Origin: Wuchereria bancrofti
Lineage: Eukaryota; Nematoda; Chromadorea; Rhabditida; Onchocercidae
Direction of reading: 5' to 3'
Assembly (NCBI GenBank): GCA_005281725.1
Contig: SSBO01000009.1
Coordinates: 9,683,438-9,747,437 of the forward strand
DNA: 64,000 nucleotides
Below the pieces are notes generated by a model that was given only the letters and a program-made list of their open reading frames with translations, made no database searches and had not been told where the DNA came from. The position numbers and the translations under genes are program-made. Shown in pieces: positions 38,856 through 49,174 of this stretch (positions are counted from its first letter, which is position 1; every line of letters starts with the position of its first letter).

Positions 38856-39316
38856 GGTTTCAAACTGGAGACCTTTATATGAGTGAATAGATTGTCGGAT
38901 ATAACAAATTTTTTTTTTGTTAACTAATATTTTGTCAAATTTTGTTTAACTGTAACTTTGGAGATAAATATTTGATTATTCATAACAGAAATGAAACAAA
39001 CATTGACCTTACAAACATTAAAATCATTGAACAAATATCAATAAGCTATGACTAATTTAGCAATAATTGCATGCAATAAAATAATAAAAAAATGAAAATG
39101 AATGATATTTAAATTTAACAATGAGTGGTTTTAAAAAATCAAAAAATAAAACAAATTTGTTTTTTTGACATTTTTAAATTTAAATTAAAATTAGAACATA
39201 TTGCTAATAATATCTTACAAAAAATTTATTTATCAAATAATTACATATTCTTTATTAATATTTCATATTATCATTTGTATGTGTTTCTGAACGGTCGGTG
39301 GTAGTTTATTTCATTC

Positions 39317-39318
39317 AG
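39317..39318 (+). promoter_or_regulatory. Candidate trans-splice acceptor of the small membrane-protein gene
   Basis: TTTCATTCAG ends here, 43 nt before the ATG at 39362, with no obvious upstream cis exon. Confidence 0.4.
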
Positions 39319-39361
39319 TAGAAAGACCAAAAAAAAAAAAAAAAGAAACGGAAAAACAACA

Positions 39362-41876
39362 ATGGGAGAAGAATATGAAGCATTAGGTCCAGCTGCAGGC
39401 GGTTTGTCTATATTTTATAGACTATTTCAATTTTTATATTTCAATTCTTAATTATTACATATAGTATTTCAATTTGTATTATTAATTTCTACAATAATTT
39501 TTTAATTTTTACAAAGAAACAAAAAATTTTTTTAGAAGTTATTTTTACTTTTTTTTTTTATTAAACATATCAAATATTCTTTTTTCTTCACCTTCTTCGC
39601 ATTATTATCTTTTGAATGTTCACAAATTATTTTAATCATATGAATTTCTAATGATAATTGTAATCAATGATAATAGTATAAAGCAAATTAGACTCTTTTA
39701 AATAGCATAAAATTAAATTTTAATGTTAGTTTAATAGCATTCTAATTTAATTAGCTTATAGCAATATAAAATATATTATACTGCACTAATTTATCCATTG
39801 AAATTTTTTTTTTAATTTTTACAATAAGTTTTTTCGGGTCTCTTTCTTTCTTTTTTTTTCTAGTAAAATACTGTAAAATAACAAAATAATTTTTTTTTGT
39901 AACAAAGTAACGTATAAACATAATATTAATAAACAACAATTTATTTTCTTTTTTTCCTTCTTTCTAAATGAAAAAAAAAAATTTTGTCATTTCTAATGAT
40001 TTAATAATTTTTAATTAAATTTATAATATTATTTATTTCAAATATAATATTACTTATTTATTTCAAATATCATTAATTTCTCTTTTTTTCCTTTTTTAAA
40101 GCACCACCAGCACCACCAACAATTCAATTTCCTATACCTCAGCCTCCTTCACCATTTCCACCCAGTCCTGGACAACCTGAAGTATTTCAATTTCCTCCTC
40201 AACCTTTACCATCAGCATTAACACCTGGCGAACAAAAAAAACAATTAAAAAAGGTAACAAAAAAAAAGAAACAATTCAAGAATAAAAAAGAAAATTTTTG
40301 CTTTTCTTTTTACTCAATCACTCTAATATTAATTAAAGTTTGATGAAAAAAATAAAAAAAGAAAGAAAAGCAAAACACTGATTAATTTTTATAATTTATC
40401 CATTTCTAAATTTCATTTTTTTCCCTTCTTAATTTAATTATTTTTTAATTCTAAAATATTGCAATAATCCATTTCAGTATTTTTTTTTCTTTTGCAACTT
40501 TGCATGTATTATGTAAAAATGTAATGAATTAATGAAATGTTTGAAAGTATCAAATTTAGTCTAAAAATTATTATCAAAATTATTAATTTCAAACTTTCAG
40601 GATGGAATTGGCGATAAAGCAGAAAAGGAAAAAAGTATTATATTTAATGAAATAGCCTTAATGAAATTTTGGCACTTTGCTAATTTTATACATTTCTTTA
40701 AAATTTATCAAAATGCAATAAGAATAAGAAGAATGAAAGAAAAAAAAACTGTTAGGAAGAAAAAGTAAGAAATAAATTGTAAAAATTGACAAAAATTTTT
40801 TTCAAAAAAAAAAAAAAACAAAAACCTTGGATGCTACTACAAAAGTTTTTTATTCATCTATTTTATCGTATTTTATTTCATTTATTTATTTTATTTCTAT
40901 TTACTAATTTTTTCTTATTTTATTTTTTTAAGAAAATATATAGCAGTTGATAATAATCATTTTTAATGTCTTAAAATTGTTAAAAAAGAAAAAAATCGTA
41001 AACAGTAATTGATATAAAGTTACTAATTTATATCTTTTTATAGAAAGTTTAAATTAATCCAAAATTTTCATAACTATTTTATACTTTAAATATGTACAAT
41101 TTTTCTTAGTAAAATGAAAATAATCTTTTGGTAATTATCTATTTAATTAATCTTAACATCAAGAATATTGATATTATTACTGGTAATATTATAATATACA
41201 ATAATATCAATAATAATATTAATAATATATAATAATAATATCAATTAATCTTATATTATTGTTGTTCTTATCATTATTACTGCTCAATAAAATTTATCAT
41301 TTAAAAATAATTGCAAATTTTAACCATACCCAACACTAGTAGTGTTTCTATAAATTTTACATTATATTTTCAAATATTTCCTTTCTAATATTTCTTTTAT
41401 TATTTTAACATTCATGAAATTAAATTCATTTTATTCATTAAATTATTACTCTCTAACATAATTTAAATTTAATGCATTCTTTTCTTTTTTTAATTATTCT
41501 AATAATCATTAATCATTTTATTACATTTAATATTTACATATATTATTACACTTAATATCATCTAGACTTAACATTACAGTATGATTATTTTATTCATTAT
41601 CAAGATATATTCTTATGTAAAAAAAAATTTTTAATTATTTTTAAATTTTAAATTAATTAAAATTGAATCTTTTTTTTTTTTGTTTCAACAAAAGAAGATG
41701 AAGAAATAGAACAAAGTGTCAGCATCAGTAGTATTCGTTGTTTGGTGGCAAGCCTTATTTTAATTATAATGGTATTTATTGGTATCATATTGGTTATATT
41801 TTTGATTGTATTATTGTATACAAATTGTTTTGGTTCTCCAACATGTTCCTGGCTTAAAATTTTTAAATTTTTCTAG
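39362..41876 (+). CDS. Small proline-rich single-pass membrane protein (135 aa)
   Basis: Exons 39362-39401, 40102-40253, 40601-40634 and 41695-41876 join in phase. The protein starts MGEEYEALGPAAG, continues with a Pro-rich stretch of about 40 residues (APPAPPTIQFPIPQPPSPF...), then a charged Lys/Glu linker, and ends with one strong membrane helix at about residues 91-117 (SLILIIMVFIGIILVIFLIV). A short tail after the helix carries two cysteines (NCFGSPTCSW). There is no signal peptide, so a tail-anchored or type II-like topology with the Pro-rich part in the cytosol is likely. I do not recognise the family; the Pro-rich part could bind SH3, WW or EVH1 domains (inference). The third exon is only 34 nt and the last acceptor is ambiguous: AG at 41693-41694 or three bases later, both in frame. 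Confidence 0.7.
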
Positions 41877-43630
41877 AAAAAAAAGAGAAGCAAAAAAAAA
41901 AAATTATAAAAAAAGAAAGAAAAGATTCCATTTGATTATCAATCATTTACAAATTTTTTTAATAGTGATATGTTTCATATTGACATTCTTATATGCATAA
42001 AATAAAAATAAAAACTATTAAACTAATGTTTTTCAAATTAAAGAAAAAATTCCATTATTCTTGATTGTTTTTCTTTTTTTTTTTTTGAAAAAAAAGGAAA
42101 AGAAAATAAGAAAAAGAATAAATAAATTTGTAAACAATTTGTCCTTTCTTTTTTCTTTGCACACTTTCATTAAACAGAATGTTTATTTATTCAGAACTAT
42201 CTTAATTTATTTATTTTATTTAATATTTGAAATATAGAGGATTTTTATTTTTTCTTTAAAATGATCCCTTCTTTTCACCTGAACTGTTTTAATTATTCAT
42301 TCTTTTAATTGGATTCGAATGTTAAGCATGAAATTTCATTAATCAAACCATTAAAATGATAGCAAATAACCACCTAGTAAATTTTGAAACTTTTGATAAT
42401 CAAATAAATATTAGTTTACATTCGCATCATTTATAAATATGAAATTTCACAATTTTTTCAAAAAAAAAGAAAATACTATAAAATAATAATGTATAGTAGT
42501 TGATGAAGTTGAAAAATAATAATCACAGATATTGTTTATTAATATGAATTATTTTTTTCTTTTCTTTCAATAATTCTTTTTTTATTCTTTTCTACTTACC
42601 GATAAATTTAATAAAAGAAATCGATTTTACTACAATAATCGCACAACAGTATACTTTAGAGGATGGTAAATATTAATATGAAAAGAGTAAATATTTAAAT
42701 GCTAACTGTTGAAGAAAATATTAAATGTAAAATCTTTGAAAATCAAATAGCAATGAAAAGAGATAAGAGTAAATAGCTTCGTTTTTTTCTTTTTTTTTTC
42801 GATTTTAACAAAATGTTACAACAAAATTACCACAAAAACAAACAAATGAATAATCTGTTAAAATATACAACTTTTTAACTTTCTATATGATAACAATAAC
42901 TATCTAAAACATTATATAATACTTGATATTAATAATTATTGTTTATTTATTTATTTTTTTTTTTTTTTTGTGAACAGAATCACTGATTATTGTTTTACTA
43001 TTGTTGTGTAAGAAGAGTAATAGTAATAAATCAAAATCGGATGGAATGATGATTTTTGATCAGATGAATGAATAATTCTAATTTTCTAGTTTTCTTTTCA
43101 CATAGCTTTTTTCTCTGCTTCTTTTTCTTTTTTTTTTTTTGTTTATGTTATTCAATCATTTTCTAAAAAATACAAATATGAATAATTGAACATTAATAAA
43201 ATTCAATAAACCGGTAAATTCAAAATTAAAAAGAAACACACAAATCAATAAAAACAGTAAAATTATTTAACAAGTAAATTTAGGTATTATACATAAGAAC
43301 AATTATTTTAACCTAATTTCACTGACTGCTTCAATTTGATGTAAGAATGAGAAAAAATACATATATAAAAAATATATATAGTCCTAAAAAATTTGAACAT
43401 AAATTTAAAAAATAAAGTAAAATTAAGACTGTTCAATTAACATCAAACAATTGCGCCACAATATTTCTTACATACACCAAAATGAATACAATGTTGTTTA
43501 AAAATAAGTAATACGAAATGATAATTACAGAAATCAGTCGAAATCAGGCTTACTAATAGTTTATATACAAAATTTATAAATTTCATAAATTTGCAAAAAT
43601 ATTCTAATGATAAGAAGTGTTGATATCAAG
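41877..43630. other. 3' intergenic region between convergent genes
   Basis: The small membrane-protein gene (+) and ADO (-) converge here. Only A+T-rich sequence with homopolymers is seen, and no exon on either strand. Confidence 0.55.
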
Positions 43631-45486
43631 TTAAAGTGACCTAATTTTCTCATAAGGTAAAAGTTGACAATAATAATCCTCTGGTTCGGCAATTTTTTGC
43701 AACAAACATGCTTGTTTTAATTTTGGATTTTGTATAACATTTTTAAAATAGGTACATGGTTTATCACCATAACCAGGCATTAGTAAATCAAAAAATGCTG
43801 CACCATCTTCAAGTGGTGTTAATGAATGAATATTACCAAATTTAGGACCCAAATATACGCAATCATCACTATGCCAACGATTAGTGATACCTTCGAATCT
43901 GTAAAATTTAAATTTACAATATTTGTTCAATGTTACTGAAAGAAAAAAAAAACACTAAACTATGAGTAATATTTGTGAAAGAGAGGAAAAAAAAGTAAGA
44001 ATTCATTCATTTCTTTTTCCCCTTCTCTTCAAATCAACGATAAAAAAAAAGGTCAAAAAAACAGTTATATGTTTTCAAAACATCTAAAAATCAGTCAACA
44101 ATAAATCAATAATTGATCGTAATAGTGCAATCTTAATAATTTATCCTATATTTTTTATAAACAGTTTTTTTTTTTTTTTTTTAAACTGTGAACAATGATT
44201 TCTTTCATAGCTAACAAAAATGACTGTAAAAAATTATACTATATTAAATGCTCATAAAATTATGAAGTATTCACTAACAAAAAACGAAAAATAGAAAAAA
44301 AGACGTAAAAATTTTTAAATTATAAAAATGAAAAAAAAAAAAAGAAAAAATCATACCTAGCAATGACAACATTAGATGATAATGTATTCCATTTTGTTCG
44401 TTTTAATATTTTCTGCTCATCATGTGAAAGTTTGGTGTATGAATTAATTGCTAAAGCACCACGAAGAACTTTCACAAATCCGTACATATCTGGATGATCA
44501 TGTAATGGAAACATAAAATTACAACTTTTGAAACCAAATAAACATGCATGAATATGTTCCGACTCATAAATATCAACATAATACATTGGAGCTGTCATTG
44601 ATTCAAGACCTATAATTCAAGAATAAATGATATTTTACAAATAATAAATAATAACAGATGAAATTATTTGATTCAATTTTTTTATTAAAAGAAGAATTTG
44701 ATAGAAGAATAATTAGATAAATTATAAATTTCTCAAAAATAATTAACAATATTATTGGAAAATATTTAATCATTCATTTTTATATAAACAATCATCTATA
44801 CATCATATTCAATATTTAGTTACTTTTTTATTTTTCTCTTTTTTTTNTTTTTTTTACTAATGATTACGTGAATATACGTTAGACGTGTATGAATATGATA
44901 TATATACATGAAAGTAAAAGAAAGAAAAATCCATAATATGATCTGCCAAAAATTCCGCTTAAATTTTTTTTTTTTTAAATTAATTAAGCTATTAGTTTTT
45001 CAAATTATACACTCTTAACTGACTCAAGAATAGAGCAAAAATATTTTCTAAACTGCTCGAAGATATCGGAAATATATTCCATAATAAGTTCAAATTATTC
45101 ATATAATTCTCTATTCCCATTTGGGAAAACTTTTGCATTAGGCATTCATAGGAAGAACTAAACTAATAAACGAATGCAATATTTGAAAAATAATTTTAAT
45201 ATTAAATCAACAATTAATTTATCAAAAAAATATTTGCCAAAAATATACCAGAAAAAAAACAAACAAACAAACCAAGACGATCCGGAAGAATAGCACCAAT
45301 CATATCAAGTGTAAGCGTTGATACAAGACGACAAGCACGTTCAGATAATATTTCTCTTTCTACAGCGTTATCATCATCTGTGATAGTGTTTGATAATTTC
45401 AATTGAGCTAATCTCTCGGATATTGCTGATACTTCACGTAGAAATGAACGTAATCCTTGCTGTGACATGACTTTTGAAATAATCAT
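43631..45486 (-). CDS. ADO: 2-aminoethanethiol / N-terminal cysteine dioxygenase (ADO)
   Basis: Minus-strand exons 45486-45273, 44609-44357 and 43898-43631 encode 244 residues. ADO is a cupin-fold, non-haem iron thiol dioxygenase. In animals it oxidises cysteamine and N-terminal cysteines, linking oxygen level to the N-degron pathway. Matches to the family include PMYYVDIYESEHI, FPLHDHPDMYGFVKVLRGAL (family PLHDHPGMHGMLKVLYG), and NIHSLTPLEDGAAFFDLLMPGYG (family NLHQIDAVEGPAAFLDILAPPYD). The iron ligands are therefore predicted as His108 and His110 of the HDH motif and His179. The C-terminal EDYYCQLLPY matches the family's DDFWCEGEPY. The N-terminal 70 residues are helical and poorly conserved. 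The start is uncertain: 32 in-frame Gln codons sit immediately upstream of this ATG, preceded by an in-frame TAA. Confidence 0.92.
44847..44847. other. Single ambiguous base (N) in a T-run
   Basis: One N inside a T-run of about 14, within intron 1 of ADO; probably a homopolymer-length uncertainty rather than a gap. Confidence 0.8.
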
Positions 45487-45492
45487 AAGATG

Positions 45493-45588
45493 TTGTTGTT
45501 GCTGTTGTTGTTGTTGTTGTTGTTGTTGTTGCTGTTGTTGCTGTTGTTGTTGTTGTTGTTGTTGTTGTTGCTGCTGCTGTTGTTGTTG
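45493..45588 (-). repeat. CAA/CAG repeat (32 triplets) at the 5' end of ADO
   Basis: On the minus strand this is an uninterrupted series of 32 CAA or CAG codons between an in-frame TAA (45591-45589) and CAT CTT ATG. It is in frame with ADO. As written it is 5' leader, unless a transcript splices in past the TAA. Confidence 0.9.
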
Positions 45589-45605
45589 TTATACTTTTGA
45601 ATGTT

Positions 45606-45607
45606 CT
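45606..45607 (-). promoter_or_regulatory. Candidate trans-splice acceptor of ADO
   Basis: On the minus strand, TTTTTATTTTCAAG ends here, 119 nt before the ATG. If used, the leader would carry the TAA and the whole CAA/CAG repeat. Confidence 0.35.
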
Positions 45608-47560
45608 TGAAAATAAAAAAAGAAAGAAAGCACGAAAGAAAGAAAGAAAGAAATGAAAAGATTAATTAGCAACGAAAAAATTCCATATCAAATAATTAAA
45701 ATTAAATTCAAACTATATTAATTATTCGAACACATTTCAATTAAATATCGAATATGCTAGAAAATTTTCAATTCACTAAAATCATAGATGTTAAATTAAA
45801 TAAAATGTATAAAGAATTAAAATTAAAAGTGAATCATATAAGAATAAATGATAAAATTAACTAGCAAAAATTTTACGACTGATTTTCGCATATAGCACTT
45901 GATATAAGAAAATAAAAATTAATTCAGAACTAAAAATTTTTTGGAATTAGTAATATTTAACATTGAAAACCAGTAATAATAATTAAGCCACTAATTAATG
46001 CTTAGCAATAAATAGAAATAAGAAGTGATTAAAAACTAGTAGTTTGTCATTAATTAAAATTCACATGTTACATCTACAAATGTATTTTTTCTTTTCTTTT
46101 TTTTTTTGATAAATTAAAATAAAAATTAGCATTGTGGAATGTTTAAAACACAACGTTCAATAAGTAAATGAGAAAAGGAATGTATGAAAAATTCATTTAA
46201 ATTCTATTTTGATATATTAATAAGAGAAAAAATATTTCATTTCAAAAATGTTTACAATAACAAAATGGCATTAATCATCAATGAAAAAAAGAAATAGAAA
46301 TTAGAAAAGGAGGAATGTTATGTACAAAATATATGACTAATATACATTCGAACAAGAAATGTAACTATTAATTATCACTAAAATGTAAACAGAAAGAAAT
46401 ATGAATGTAGAAATTATCAGTATTACTTCAAGCTTAGTAATGATTAAAAAAAAAAAAAATAAGCCTACATATATCATAATAGATATAATAATAGAATTAT
46501 ACACTACAAAAGTAATAATCTAAAAAAGTAAAACTGTAAAAGTAATGTTCTGAAGATGTAAAACTGTAAAAGCAATTATCTAAAAAAACAAAAAAAGAAA
46601 AAAGTAAAATTGTACAAATAATAATTTAAAAAAGTTCGTTCCTTTAAACTATTAACTTTTCTCCTTTGATAATAAGTCATTTTGCTATTAGTGTAATAAT
46701 TATGAAATATGACATAACTTTTTGAAAGTTTGCTATCATTTTCATTCACATTAATCTTTATTTTTTCATTTTCAAAACAAACTTCTTTCTTTTGATAATA
46801 AATGAATATTAGTAATATAAGTACAGATGTAAAGTAATAATATTAAAAAAAAAATTAAAGTAAAATAAATATATAAATAAATAAATAAATAATTAAATAA
46901 AAGAGAATAATAACAAAGAAATAGACAAATAAGCAGAACAGAAGAAAAAATGTGTGAAAAAAGAAAAAAAAAATATTATTCACTACGTTACTAAATCGAT
47001 GAATGTTAGACATAGAGAAGTCTGAAAATGAATAAAATTTTTACACAATTAATTAAAATTAATTAAATTAAAATTAAATAATATTGCATTATTAAAAAAT
47101 GAAACAAAATATCACAAATATTATAACTATCATTACTAATTTTTAGAAAGAAAAATATAATTTTAATAAAATATAATTTTAACAGTTAAATATTTAAAAA
47201 AGAGTAAAATTATAACTTAACAATGATGAAAAAATTTCATATGAGACATTCCTATATTGATATTTATCATTAATTAGCATTTTAAGTAATTAAGTTAAAA
47301 TATAAAAGTGTAAAAGCATACATTTGAGTGAAATATAAAATGAAAAAAAGAAAGATAAACAAATGAGATATTTGTAGGACAATAAATTAGTAAAATCAAT
47401 AAATGTATAAGTAAACAAATTAATGAAATTAAATTAGTAATTTATTAAAAATAAACAAATAAGCGACAAATTTTAATGTAACGTAATATTTAACTTTGAA
47501 CAGAACAATGTGTAACATTAAAGGCTCATAAAATGACGAATTTTACATTCTTTGGCATTT
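45608..47560. other. A+T-rich intergenic region
   Basis: Upstream flank of ADO. Contains a GAAA/AAAG tract near 45618-45652, AATA repeats near 46870-46900, and no supportable gene on either strand. Confidence 0.5.
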
Positions 47561-47599
47561 TGGCAACAAACCAACTGGTTCTAATTCAATTTTAATAAT

Positions 47600-48310
47600 A
47601 TGGCAAAATTAATTGTTAATTAATTTAAATTTTATTTTATGAAATATTTCGAGCTCTTTTTCTTTTGGTTGACACTATCATTAATTATTTTTAGCAAATT
47701 ATTTTGGGTTTTGTTTTATGAAATATTTTAAGCTTTTTTTTTTAATTGAAATATTTTTAGTGAATTAATTTAAGTTTTATTTTATAAAATATTTCAAGTT
47801 GTTTTTCTTTTAACTGAAATATTTTTAATAAATTATTTTGAGTTTTATTTTATGAAATATTTCAAGCTATTTTTCTTCTAATTAAAGCTATCATTAATTA
47901 TTTTTAGCAAATTATTTCAGGTTCTATTTTATGAAATATTTCAAGCTATTTTTTTTTAATTGAAATATTTTTAGTGAATTAATTTAAGTTTTATTTTATA
48001 AAATACTTCAAGTTGTTTTTCTTTTAACTGAAATATTTCTAGTAAATTATTTTGTGTTTTATTTTATGAAATATTTCAAGCTGTTTTTCTTCTAGTTAAA
48101 GCTTTCATTAATTATTTTGAGCAAATTAATTTAAGTTTTATTTTGATGAAATATTTCTAGCTGTTTTTTCTCTAACAGAAATTTTCATTAATAATTTTTA
48201 ACAAATTATTTTTAGTGAATTATTTTATTTTTATTTTGATGAAATATTTCGAGCTTTATAGAAATTATTATTAATTATTAATTATTTTAGTTTTATTTTA
48301 TGAAATACTT
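47600..48310. repeat. Degenerate tandem repeat around TATTTTATGAAATATTTCAAGC
   Basis: About ten copies of a diverged unit of roughly 65-80 bp, each with TTTTATTTTATGAAATATTT, then CAAGCTGTTTTTCTTTTA and a TTAATTATTTTTAG-like spacer. Cores start near 47638, 47717, 47784, 47859, 47930, 47998, 48065, 48144, 48237 and 48299. It directly abuts the satellite that follows. Confidence 0.8.
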
Positions 48311-48329
48311 CGAGCTGTTTTTCTTTTGT

Positions 48330-48920
48330 GCCGTACAAATTTATCATAGTATCATACTGTTTGATTTTATCAGAATGATATACCGTACACAATTTGGTTT
48401 TATTAGAATGATATACTGTAACAAATTTATCACAATATCGTACTGTTTGGTTTTACTGGAATGACATACTGTACAAATTTATCACAAGATCACACCATTT
48501 GGTTTTATTAGAATGATATACTGTAACAAATTTATCGCAATATCGTACTGCTTGGTTTTACTGGAATGATATACTGTACAAATTTATCACAAGATCATAC
48601 CATTTGGTTTTATTAGAATGATATACTGTAGCAAATTTATCACAATATCTTACTGTTTGGTTTTACTGGAATGATATACTGTACAAATTTATCGTTACGT
48701 CATACTATTTTGTTTTATTAAAATGATGTGCTGTACAAATTTATCATAATATCATACTGTTTGGTTTTATCAGAATGATACACCGTAACAAATTTATCAT
48801 GATATCATACTATTTGATTTTATCGGGATGATATACTGTACAAATTTATCACAATGTCATACTGTTTGGGTTTATCAGAATGATATACCGTAACAAATTT
48901 ATTTCGATGATATACTGTAC
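48330..48920. repeat. Satellite: ~53 bp monomers arranged as 105 bp dimers
   Basis: About eleven monomers with the pattern ACAAATTTATCACAATATC, ATACTGTTTGGTTTTATTAG and AATGATATACTGTA. Between 48416 and 48626 the same variant (CTGTAACAAATTTATC) recurs every 105 bp, alternating with a CTGTACAAATTTATCACAAG variant, so the array has a dimeric higher-order period. The edges are more diverged. Confidence 0.88.
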
Positions 48921-49110
48921 ACAAACTAGCGTAGAAAATGCGATAAAACTTTACATATAGATTACATATAGGAATGAAAAAGATAGTAAAAAAAGAAATG
49001 TCGAATTGATATTCTCATGAATTGAAGCATTCTTTAGGTTATTTACCAAAGTTCTTATCTACAAAGTAAAACTATTACTGTAATGGAAGTTTTAAAATGG
49101 AATTATTTTC

Positions 49111-49112
49111 AG
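49111..49112 (+). promoter_or_regulatory. Candidate trans-splice acceptor of the xylosyltransferase gene
   Basis: GGAATTATTTTCAG ends here, 63 nt before the proposed ATG at 49175. Two earlier ATGs lie between. Confidence 0.4.
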
Positions 49113-49174
49113 ACGCAAATGATGAATGAAACTATAAAGAATAAGCGATAAATTATCTATGGATAAAAGTAATA

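Larger units (their letters stand above)
37714..39361. other. Intergenic region with a ~31 bp G+C-richer repeat
   Basis: No exon recognised. Short diverged repeats (GATAAGAATTTGA at about 37573 and 37936) and the 38721-38855 tandem repeat are present. Upstream of the next gene is an A-rich stretch and a TTTCATTCAG acceptor at 39317-39318. Confidence 0.5.
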
